Source of the DNA: Chenopodium formosanum
Taxonomy: Eukaryota > Streptophyta > Magnoliopsida > Caryophyllales > Amaranthaceae
Assembly (NCBI GenBank): GCA_024500155.1
Contig: CM044865.1
Span: 33,931,501-33,995,500, forward strand
Length of the DNA: 64,000 nucleotides
Direction of reading: 5' to 3'
The notes beneath the pieces are model-generated. The model worked only from the letters and a program-made list of their open reading frames with translations. It made no database searches and was not told where the DNA came from. Below are positions 54,706 through 64,000 of this stretch, one piece after another. How positions within the stretch are numbered: the stretch's first letter is position 1; each line of letters begins with the position of its first letter. Position numbers and translations under genes: made by a program.

Positions 54706-56232
54706 GTAATGTGATCGTGCGACTCGGAAAATGCAAAAAAGTAAAAAATTTCCGTCATTTTTGTTGAGGGTACCGACTTTTTCCTGAAAAAGAAAGACGC
54801 GAAAAAAGAATTGAAGTTTTGAAGGTGCATGTTGAATGAGCTTAGTCAAATGTTGTTTCTCACATTACAAGGATTGTAACATCTAAGACTATCCTAGTTG
54901 ACTCGATAATGAGAGTATTTAGATAACTTAGGCACGGAGGCTAAGCACTTCATACTTCGATATGCAATGATGATTAATGAGCGATTTTGACATGACAAGG
55001 CATGCTTCAGCGTTATGTTATGATTTTATGACAAAGGGTTCCTAAGGGAAAGTATATTCGGTCATGTATCTGTGCGATGTGTGAAAGTGATACTAAAGTT
55101 AGGCCACAAGGGCTAAGTGTGTGGGAAGATATTATTTTTTAGAAGAGTCAAATGATGGTGACTCTTAGGCTAGGTAAGCTAATGATGTAGAGATCAAGCT
55201 CCCAAGTCTAGCTCTACATGGATAAGAATGAGCATACGAGATCCCTTGATATGATCATGGCGTAAGTGTGTGAATGTGAATATGAATACAATTTTATTAC
55301 GGCCGCACCTTGATGTGAGGTTGCCTACGTATCCGTTAGGAATCAGGCCGAACGTAGCTCTAGTCAAACCTCGCACAAGTGTGTGTATACCTCAAAAAGG
55401 TCTTTTGAAGGGTTGTAACGTGGTTAGGCTTAAGGTTATAGAAGAAAGGGATAAAGGCTCAAGACCCTAGATAAGCCCCCAAGGTGTGCAATCTTGCTTT
55501 TAAATTTTTATATTTTTATGCTTGAGGTTTCTCACTCTTTTTTTCTATTTCTTTTTGCTTTAGCATTTATTTTATTTTTACAAGTGTGGGCAATCTCGAT
55601 CATGCGGTCTATCACTCACTTGGCTTTCATGTTTCTCAGGCACGGTACCGAGCACTCGATAAGAGACGCAATCTGAGACGTGTTCTTATCAAATACATTT
55701 TCATGTCCAAGACATTGGAACACTTCCCCTTTTGTACACTTTTATTTATTTTTTTTGCTTATTTTTTTTTATTTTGATCTTTTGAAGTCATTCAAGCTTT
55801 TGAGATTGCATAAGTTACACACCATCCCATCCCAAGGTTAGGTAGATGTGGGTTGAAAAAAGAAAAGTCTATCATTAGACGAGGCTCAATGTGGTTTATA
55901 AAAAAAAAGATTGCATATTTGAAGGGTGAAAGGTATCATGATGTGGCTACAAGAGGTGCCTCAAATCATTGGTATACCTTGTGCTTAATTCGACATGGAA
56001 TTTTTTTTTAATTTTTTTTTAATGCAATATAATGAAATGATCATATGTAAGAGAATAAATTCTCATTTTATTTAAAAGGGGAAAAGAAAGAATATTCAAA
56101 TTTAATCTAAGGGAAAAGAAAGGTGCCTATGCTAGACTTATTGGGGAAAGGGTAAATAAAGAAAAAGAAAAAAGATGTCATGAAATCTCATCGTTGAAGC
56201 TCGCCTCTTGTCTTGTGTTGTTTGCTTTATCA
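54706..56232 (-). other. Tat-D region between gag and 3' repeats; pol missing
   Basis: No pol motif in any frame. It includes the GGTACC block (54766-54776) and the stem-loop block (55300-55356). From 55357 to 56232 the sequence is AT-rich with homopolymers and no recognisable gene; the pol deletion lies here. Confidence 0.75.
55300..55356 (-). other. Conserved stem-loop block (Tat-D copy)
   Basis: Minus sense AGAGCTACGTTCGGCCTGATT then CCTAACGGATACGTAGGCAA. Arms CTACGT/ACGTAG and ATTCC/GGAT pair; the bulge GGCCTG is identical to Tat-A (6235-6280). The loop differs (AAC in place of TTTTT). Confidence 0.7.
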
Positions 56233-58264
56233 TTACTCGCTCTTCTTGTTAACTGGAGGTATGGGAAGCTTGTTATTATCAATCAAATGTTGGATAGCCT
56301 CCTTTAGCTTCCAACAGCTCTCAGTAGCATGACCCCTACCTTTATGGTACTTGCAGCGCACATTTGGATTCCAACTAGGCAACCTCTTCTCAAGTGGGGG
56401 ATCTTGAAGAGGTCAAATAGGATTAAAGAGTCCCTTGGCATGGAGTCGATCGAAAGCGTCATCGTAGCTAATTCCAGTAGAGGTAAAATCCTTTTTTTGT
56501 TGCTTTGTAAATCCTCGATTATCTATGGCTAAGATCTCATTAAGGTCCAAAGTACCAAGACTATTACTAGAGTAGGTGTTTTTGGAAGAAGAAGGATAGT
56601 CGTTCTTCTTCCCTTCACAGCCACTATTACTATCGTTACTAATCTTGACCTTCTTGTCGCGCGGAGGAACATGAAGGAGATTTGAATCAATGAAGTCTTG
56701 AACACGATCCTTGAGGGCGAGACACTTATCAGTAGTGTGACCGCGGTCTTTATGGTTTCGACAATAGGAATTTAGATCCCAATTGGGAAAACGTTTTTCA
56801 GATGGAGGGTCTTGACTGGGACCAATGGAGTGAATATGACCTTGATCATGAAGACAATCAAAAGATTCATTGTAAGTCATTCATATTGGTGTGTATTCTT
56901 CAATGGTCCGTTTTGCCCGTGGCTTAAGAGCATTGAGTTCTTCATTAAACCCATGGCGAGGATTTTGTTCGATGACCATCACCCGATTTGCTAATCCTTC
57001 TACCACGTTCAAGACCATGGCAACAACATCTTGCAGTTTTCGAACGTCCTCTTTTAGACTTGACGAGTCTTCCCTGGTACTATTTAAGAAAAGACTTTTA
57101 TCCTCCCTAATCATGGCCACTTCATCAAGGGAGGTTTTATAAGGTGTCTCGATCATGGGCTCTCCTACAGGTGTAATAAGAAGTGACGGATCGAAGGATG
57201 TTTGATCTCCTTCGATGTCTAGAATTTCGGAAGTTTCATTGTTATCGATCAGATCTTGAATAGTTTCTTTGAGTTTCCAACACTCCTCAGTGTCGTGACC
57301 CTTTCCTTGGTGATATTTGCAGTGCTTATTGGGGTCCCACTTGGGTGGCCTGGCTTCTAGAACTGGATCTTTGATGGGCCCTAGGGGCATGACTAGTCCT
57401 TTGTGATGTAGCTTCTCGAAAGTTGTTTCATAACTCATACCAAGTGGAGCGAACACCCTTTTTGACCTTTTGGATTCGTGACTTAGAGGCGTTCGTGGCA
57501 TGTACCTCATTAATGGGAGAGGAAGAAGAAGGATGGTCGTTCTTCTTTCCTCTCGCACTATTATCTTTCAGAAGGTCATCTTCAATGTCAATGCCTATGT
57601 TATAGACAGCCTTGAAAGTATTCAAATTGTGTTGGTACTTTAAGTGCCTTGAATAATTCCCTTGGAGATTCTTGATAAACATCCTCACAGATTCTTTTTC
57701 GATGGGAGCCTTGACCATATTAGCGGAAGTTTCCTTCCATTTGTTGAAGAAAGAAGTGAACCCTTCATTTTCTTTTTGTTTTAACATCTCGAGTTGTCTA
57801 TGGTCTGTTTCGTCTTGAATGTTACATTTATATCTATCTATGAAAGCATTTGTTATCGACTCCCAAGAAGAGGTTTTCTCTTTGTCAAGGGAAAAGAGCA
57901 ATTGTTGACAAACGGTCTAAAGAGATAGAGAAAATATAGAGGGGAACACTTTCTTATCAATACCCTTAATGCTCATTATAGTTTCAAAACCTCTTAGATG
58001 AAAGTAAGGGTTATCTTTTGCCTTTAATTTTGGGATGTCAGTGGCATTGAACTTAGGCGGAAGAAGTTCCTTGTCCAGGGAGACCCCTTGTGAACTAATG
58101 CCCTGAAATTTATAGTCACTAGATAGCCTGCTTAAGCTCTCTTGCATGAGGTTCATTTGTTGTTGCTTCACAGGGTCATCAATTTTGAGGGTTAAAGCCT
58201 TTAACACCTCAGTCACGTCATTCAATTGATTCCTAAGTTCATTGACCTCTTCTTGACTTGCCAT
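56233..58264 (-). pseudogene. Tat-D gag with three zinc-knuckle modules (broken)
   Basis: Minus strand, start ATG at 58264 (MASQEEVNELRNQLNDVTEV, a likely coiled coil). Capsid region: LPPKFNATDIPKLKAKDNPY and DRYKCNIQDETDHRQLEMLK, matching Tat-A. After a frame change near 57500 come three repeats of one module, each with a Y-x4-F-x-x-LH..G entry, a P-x-W-[DN] phrase and C-x2-H-x4-H-x4-C: CKYHQGKGHDTEEC, CRNHKDRGHTTDKC, CKYHKGRGHATESC. Tat-A and Gypsy-C have one. In-frame stops at about 57917, 56881 and 56413. It ends KKSE at 56233. The extra fingers may alter RNA binding. Confidence 0.85.
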
Positions 58265-58398
58265 TATCTTTTTAGCCTTTCTCTTTTGACGAATTGGTTT
58301 ATCAAAAAGTGAAACTTGAATAAAGAGGTTGTCCTTGATTAATCGCCCTTCTCTCCTCGACCAAATAGTGTGAAAAAGGAATTTGGGGATATTCGATC

Positions 58399-60075
58399 AG
58401 GCCTCTACTTTATTCAGATCGTATTCATGTGCGCTTTCTGACTAACATGCAATCATTAGGTTTAACCCTAAACCCGTTTAATCTATGTTGGTGGAATATT
58501 AATGCACAAATAAATCTATTATTGGCGATCACTTGAATTATAATCATATTAATCCTAAACAAGATTTATTAATTATCTTATATAAGCATGATTACAAGTA
58601 CCAATTCCCTTTAAACATGCATAAAAGGTGTGATCAAGCAATAACAATAAAAATCAAGCAACATAAAAATAATCATCATAACAATAATTATAACAATCAT
58701 AAAATTATAATCATAATCAAAACAATTATAAAAATAATAATGAATCATGTTAAAGCATAATAATAGCAAGATCCTAGGTATGATACTAATAAGATTAATA
58801 ACAAACCCTAGCATGTCACTAAACATTAAAGATAAAAACTTTAATCCTAACATAATACTAACAATCATAAATATTAGGAAGAACATAAAAGGGATCATAC
58901 TTTTAATCATACTTAATATTAAAGTTACCCTAGACATGATACTAGGAATCATAATAACAATCTAAGCATGAACTCTATATCATAACATCAATAAAAATCA
59001 TTAAAGAACTTACTTTAATGCCTTGTACCTCTTTCTAATAACAAAATACACACGTTAGTAACTTCAAGGAAAATAATAAAACAAACAATTAAATTAAATA
59101 ATGGAAATAGAGATTTGGGACCAAACCCTCAGAAATTAAACCTTTCACGTCTAGGGCGAAGGCAACTTCGAATATGGTTAGGTGTATCTAGATCTAATGA
59201 ATGCGGAATTTTTATATTTGAGAGAAGGCTAGTTTAGAAAAGAGAGAGAAAGAAAGTAATCAAGAGAATCTTGATGAGAGTTGGTGAGAATTGGTGAAAA
59301 TTGATGAGAATTGATTAATCAAAACGGAGTTTTTACGAGATTATTTATAAAGAAAATCAGCAAAAAAGATAAAATATCAAAACAAAGTTATGACGCAAAT
59401 AAAATTGGATTAGCGCCAACGCTGGCTATTGGCGCAAGACGCCAACATTTGCGCCAGGCGCCAATGCTAGCGCTAGGCGCTACAGCTGGCGTTTGGCGCT
59501 GATTCAGAAATTCACGCGTTTTCTTAAAATCAGATAGAAATTGTTGTACAAGAGGATAAAATTGTATTTTTCTCAAAAACGTTCTTTGATTTTAATTAAA
59601 ACTCTAAAAAGTCAACAAAAGTCAATTTATCAATGCTAATTGAATTAGGAATGAAAAGAACCTTCTAGAAGAATCTAGAAGACTAAAACTATTCCTAATT
59701 TCATTAAGAATGATAAATCTATCTTAGGCCCTCCCCTAGATCATTGGGCCGCATACAAGGCTCAGACCGGGCCTAGTTTAGTAAATTGGCCATAACTTCC
59801 TCAATATTCATCGGAATTGGGCTTATAATATGTCGTTGGAAAGCTCTTTTCAAGCCCTATACAACTACACTACTATTGGACCCATATCATGGACCAACCA
59901 AACTGGATTGGCTATTTTCTTAAAATAAGTTTTTAAAACAAGAGAGAAGAGAAAATTAATTAAAAATATCCGCAACACTAAACTTTCCACACTTTCACTT
60001 TATTCGATTATGATTTGACGCAAAAGGTACACATCACTGGGTTTGGTTTTGGGGAGACACAAACGGGTGTCTACA
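58399..60075 (-). repeat. Tat-D 5' LTR, truncated at its U5 end
   Basis: Aligned with the left LTR from 51206 onward; the last 263 bp of U5 and the primer site are missing, and only 134 bp separate it from the gag ATG. TATAAATA at 59349-59342. The U3 palindrome array (59410-59502) has one unit of about 19 bp fewer than the left LTR. Confidence 0.85.
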
Positions 60076-60080
60076 ACAAG

Positions 60081-60860
60081 GCTTAACTTTCTCAACTTCA
60101 ACGATTGGGAAAGCGAACTTAAAAGTGTTCTAAGGAATGAAAATCTTGAATTTCGTTTAGACTTACCAATCGAGGGCAGATTTAGTCCTGGCATGACTCT
60201 TTAGAAGCATTTGAGAAATGTTTCAGATTGTGTGAGAGTTATGCATGTGATGTTGTCTTCTATTCTAGAGGATTGGGGTAGATGATTTATGGACTACGAA
60301 CCTTATCTCTTATTCAAGTGCTTATATGATTTATTATGGAATTCTGAATTCCCATGTTGATGGAGAAATGGATGGAAATTTCATGGAAATCATTAATATG
60401 GTTCCCAAGAATGACGACTCCTGGACTAGAAGTATTAGGTTTGAAACCTACAAGCTCAATGGCGAGATAATTTCAAGAAAACTCTTGCCAAGCCAGTTAG
60501 TATAGATCCATGTGGATGTGATGGTTCATCTATTTTAACGCATGAGTATGTTAGGGAGACCACACACAGATGATCAGGTTCATGATATAATTCTGCATTC
60601 TCTACATGATGGTTTTGACCTCGAGAAACTTTGTCAAGATGTTGAGGATTCTGCCCACTTTGATGAGGTAACAGGTAAGAGTTACCTTATACTCTTATTA
60701 TAAACATTTTAACTTTCACTTAGGTATGTGATACCAAGTTGCAGTGCTTAACATTGTGATGTTGCGCAGGAACTGCAAACAAGTGAAGCTAGAAAGGAAA
60801 TGGAGCTTGAAGGTGCACTAGAAGTATTTGAGTGGCCAGAGATAGCTTCATAGTTTTTAA
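60081..60860 (+). pseudogene. Copia-2 gag remnant
   Basis: LNFLNFNDWESELKSVLRNE then LEFRLDLPIEG resembles the N terminus of Copia gag (LNG.N..DW...L..VL). A later segment (60540-60670) reads RPHTDDQVHDIILHSLHDGF, the conserved SLP-type region. Stops and frame changes are frequent. Tat-D separates it from its likely ATG at 50932. Confidence 0.7.
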
Positions 60861-61889
60861 TTTTGATTAGTTCATCATGATTTTAGAACAATTTCCAGTT
60901 TTGATGAGACAATATTTTGGATTTGGTGTTTTGAATACTGAATTTGGTTTACTTAGCTTGGACAAGTGTTAATCCATGACCAAGGTAACAAATTGTTTTC
61001 ATTTTGCTAGATATGAGTTAATTTTGTTTTATAACATTCATATAAGTAGATCACAAAAGTAAAATTTAGATGATTCAAAGTACACTTACTTATAACAAGT
61101 AAGGTTAGGTCACATTAACCATTAGCACATCAAAAGTTATGGATGGACTCTTATTCTTATATGATTATGAATCACTTGAGAATTAGAAGTCATGCTTGAT
61201 AAAAGTTAAAATGACCAAGTTGCATTTTAGTAGAAAGGGTAAAAGAAGCTAAAATGACCGTTTGGTACTCATACATATGATGTATGTGAACCAATAATTT
61301 CAAGAGTTAGCAAAAAGATTTAACCACTTCATTGCTTATTAACGATTTAAGTAAATATATCGATAATTACTTAATGATGTAAAGCTTGGATTCATTGAAA
61401 TGTTCAAAATTCCAAAATGAAATGTAAAATTAGTTTGAGATAAACAATTTAACACCACAATAACTCAAAATAAATGATTGTTGTGATAAATAACTCAAAA
61501 TAAATGATCATTTAAAGGGAATTGTTGAATTAATTCACAATCACGAAAAATTACAATTAAAATGTATGTTAGAAGTAGGAATAAAACTTTGCTTGCCATG
61601 GTTCAATCCAAGTTTTGAATGATTTACAAATATCGTTTTGAGGATATACATTACAACAACAATTGCGAATATACTAAACAGAAAACTTAACCAAAGCACT
61701 AGAAAAGATGTCATAAGAGTTATGATTTAGAAATGTTCCAAAAGTTATCTTCTCTAAATAGGAATAAGGGTTATGAAATAAATGTAAAATGTTTACAAAG
61801 ATGACATAATGCACCCTAAATCAGAAAAATAGTTCTTCATGGGTTTTCTCATGGAAACTAAGAGGTATTATTCCTACAATCGCGTAGAA
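60861..61889 (+). other. Copia-2 interior, protease/integrase region not recognisable
   Basis: AT-rich, no open frame. I see no protease or integrase motif; either decayed or deleted. Confidence 0.5.
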
Positions 61890-63330
61890 ACAAAGTGTTT
61901 GTTGCTTGCGATAGTATCTTTATAGAAAGAAATGTCTTCCTACAAATCCAAGTGGGAGTAAAGTTAGATCTCAATTAGATTCGAGACGAGCAACAAATGG
62001 ATGTGGATAACACTACATCAGAGATGAATGCGCTTGAAATTAGCTAATTTGATAAACCATGTGTCGAAGCAAGCTAATTCAACTAGCGAGACTTCTATCG
62101 TCCTACTAGAATGAAAGGCTTCAAAGAGTAGAAGAGAATAATTCTATTGCTGCTCATACCTATTGTAGGTCACTTGGGATCAAAACAAACAGTTTGTTGA
62201 AATTCTGAGAAAATGTGGATTCTAAAATTTTCCTGTTGGAATGGTTGAAACCCATGCCTACAAGCAAGCTTTGGATAAGTGCCAACTCAGGAAATGCCTT
62301 AAATCCATGAAATCAAGTATGGACTCCATGTTTGTAAAGATGTGTTAGTCCATAACAGTCTTACAAATAGGGTCAAACATATTAGTTGGGTAAGCCTATT
62401 CAGATTATTCTAGTTATGGATATCAAAATCACCTTCATGAAATGTTCTTGATGTTGAACATGTATATGATACAACCTAAAAGTTTTGAAATCAAGAAATT
62501 CCTAGAAAGTTTTGCAAACTTTTGAAATTCATTTACGGATTGAAGTAAGCATTAAGGAGTTGGAACATTCGTTTTGATTACGCAATCAAACAGTTTGATT
62601 TCCTTAGTAGCACAAAAAGGGAATATTGTAGAGACAAGAAGTTTAGTGGGATTAATTGGTCTTCTTACTCTGGTATGTAGTTGACATACAATTCATATGA
62701 AATTATATATCAATGCTTGAATAAATCAAGTAGTGGTTAGAAAGATTGTTTCTATATGTGAGACTTAGGAGATGTTGAGTACATATTGGGAATCAAAATC
62801 CACAAAGTTAATCTTGAAGAATGATTGGACCTAATCAGGAGACTTATATTGATGAGTTTCTTGACAAGTTCAAGATGTAAGATTCTAAGATAGGATGTCT
62901 TCCCATGTCTCATGGAACTATGCTTGGTAAAACTCAGTGCCTTCAAAAACTAATAGAGTTGAGTTGTAAAAGTAGTGTACCTTATGCTTCTGCAAAAGGA
63001 TCCATTACATGTGCCATGAAATGTACAAAGAAAGATGTTGCATATGACTTGTGCATGTGTAGCAGGTTTCAAGAAAATTAAGAATAATCATATGAAGAAT
63101 TACCAAGAACATATCCTTGATTACTTGAGAAGCACTGAAAGGAATTCTTATAGCTATTGTGTTAAAAGGTAATTTAAGAAAGTTATCAAAAGGTTACACG
63201 AATGCAAGTTTTCCAAACAGGCAAGATGATTCTAGATGGTGATCTAAATGCATATTTGTGTCTAGATGGAGAAGGACATTGAGCTTGAAGAGTTCAAAGC
63301 AGAGCATTGTTTCTTACTCAATGTCAAAAT
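61890..63330 (+). pseudogene. Copia-2 RT and RNase H remnant
   Basis: Landmarks in order: KSMKSSMDSMF (about 62305), MYMIQPKSFE (62460), SWNIRFDYAIKQFDF (62560-62600), EYILGIKIHKV (62775), LNQETYIDEFLDKFKM (62825-62880), PMSHGTMLG, VPYASAKGSITCAMKCTKKD (62980-63040) and AYLCLDGEGH (63250, RNase H). Many stops. The motif order fixes it as Copia RT-RNase H on the plus strand; a minus-strand frame at 62752-62946 is its shadow. Confidence 0.85.
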
Positions 63331-64000
63331 ATGTATATTAAACTATAGTAAGATAGTTAGACAGTAAGTTTGGATTAAAATGTCATGTGACTAATAGGTC
63401 ACCTTTGCCCAAGAACAAAGGAGCAGGGTCACATCACAAATCCAAACTTATAAATATGAGACATCACCTCGGTTATGAGATCATTGACCAGTAGAAGGTC
63501 ATGTTCTGCAAAGTTTTATTATAAGTGAGAAATCACTAAACCCCTTCCATGGGCTAAGGTATGAGAGTCATATTAAAGTCTTAGGATTAAAGCAAGTTAT
63601 GTAGTTTAAGTTGTATATGTTTTGAGAAAACATATTACATGAGAAATGCATCAATTTGCAGAATTATGTTTAAAATAGAAATTATTATTTCTCTTAATTA
63701 ATTATGGTTTGGGAAATTACATAAAATGTCCAAAATAAATACGAATTGATAGGCTCATCAGGTTGATGACCTGGTGAATTGAAACCCCACAGTTGAACAA
63801 AATTCATATATTATTTAAGTTCCTAGTTTGTGATCACTAAAGTGGACATAAATGATTTCAATAAATGGACTAGCAAGTAAGATTGAATGGATATCGCAGT
63901 TTCATGGGCTATAGGGGCATAGTGATGCTCGGTCAATCACTTGGATATGCATGAATGATGCATGATCGAATTAATGACCTACTTTTAAGTTCCAGTATAG
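63331..64000 (+). other. Copia-2 long 3' untranslated region
   Basis: Non-coding. It matches Copia-1 22680-23215 in reverse. By comparison, the purine tract and 3' LTR would begin roughly 430 bp beyond the window end. Confidence 0.75.

Larger units (their letters stand above)
50943..60075 (-). mobile_element. Tat-D: gag-only Tat-lineage element, full length with target duplication
   Basis: It is flanked by ACAAG (50938-50942 and 60076-60080). Minus sense: 5' LTR (60075-58399, its last 263 bp missing), gag, no pol, the conserved stem-loop block (55356-55300), 3' region with minisatellites, purine tract and 3' LTR (52906-50943). The pol gene is absent between about 56232 and 55356. It therefore needs enzymes in trans. 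The LTRs are very similar by eye, so insertion is comparatively recent. Confidence 0.92.
45922..64000 (+). mobile_element. Copia-2: Ty1/Copia element, interrupted, 3' LTR beyond window
   Basis: 5' LTR, primer site TGGTATCAGTTAGCC, long leader, gag, RT and RNase H remnants, and a long 3' untranslated part; the window ends before its 3' LTR. It is inserted in the antisense gene of Gypsy-C. It is the same family as Copia-1 (matching LTR ends, leader, RT and 3' part). Nested: the MITE, CACTA-2 and Tat-D. Interior after subtracting these is about 6 kb within the window. Confidence 0.87.

Noticed and set aside
62752..62946. 64-codon minus-strand frame near the right end
   Set aside because: It lies opposite the Copia-2 RT remnant, whose plus-strand motif order is clear.

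Overview
This window looks like plant nuclear DNA made entirely of nested transposable elements. I see no host gene, tRNA, rRNA or organellar sequence. The element types are Tat-lineage Ty3/Gypsy elements with a second RNase H and antisense genes, Ty1/Copia elements with a TGGTATCAG primer site, CACTA, Mutator-like and Tourist-like DNA elements, and a gag-only LTR element with a TGGCGCCGTTGCC primer site. Together they point to a flowering plant, probably a eudicot; the species cannot be named from this. Almost every coding region carries stops or frameshifts.

Layout. 1-15664: 'Tat-A', plus strand, 5' end outside the window: gag, protease, RT, two RNases H, integrase, then 7.7 kb of 3' region holding two spliced genes on the opposite strand, then the 3' LTR. 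15665-16830: LTR-like fragment entered by Tat-A. 16831-17004: LTR end. 17005-18090: 3' region of another Tat element ('Tat-F'). 18091-22191: 'Gypsy-B', minus strand, cut off after RT. 22192-36097: 'Copia-1', minus strand, holding a Mutator-like element (25093-26116) and a CACTA element (26584-32280), the latter itself holding a gag-only LTR element (26643-30761). 36098-45921: 'Gypsy-C', plus strand, inserted in the 5' LTR of Copia-1 and carrying a third antisense gene. 45922-64000: 'Copia-2', plus strand, inserted in that antisense gene and running off the window, holding a Tourist-like MITE (48373-48638), a second CACTA (48883-50636) and 'Tat-D' (50943-60075, minus strand), a Tat element with gag but no pol.

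Relative order follows from nesting: Copia-1, then Gypsy-C, then Copia-2, then the MITE, CACTA-2 and Tat-D. Copia-1 and Copia-2 are one family, so Copia-1 supplies the empty sites for the MITE and for CACTA-2 inside this window. Target duplications are visible for Tat-D (ACAAG), the gag-only element (ACCGG), the Mutator-like element (TAGATCTTT), CACTA-2 (TAT) and the MITE (TAA).

The most interesting material is in the Tat elements. (1) They carry antisense, intron-containing cargo genes between integrase and 3' LTR; the two in Tat-A can be read exon by exon with intact splice sites and phase-0 introns. (2) Their U3 promoters and 3' regions carry arrays of short odd palindromes just upstream of TATAAATA; the arms differ between subfamilies (CCGTG-W-CACGG in Tat-A, AGCGCC-W-GGCGCT in Tat-D) at the same place in the LTR. 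(3) A stem-loop just after the pol stop of Tat-A is retained in Tat-D, which has lost pol. (4) The Tat-D gag has three repeated zinc-knuckle modules.
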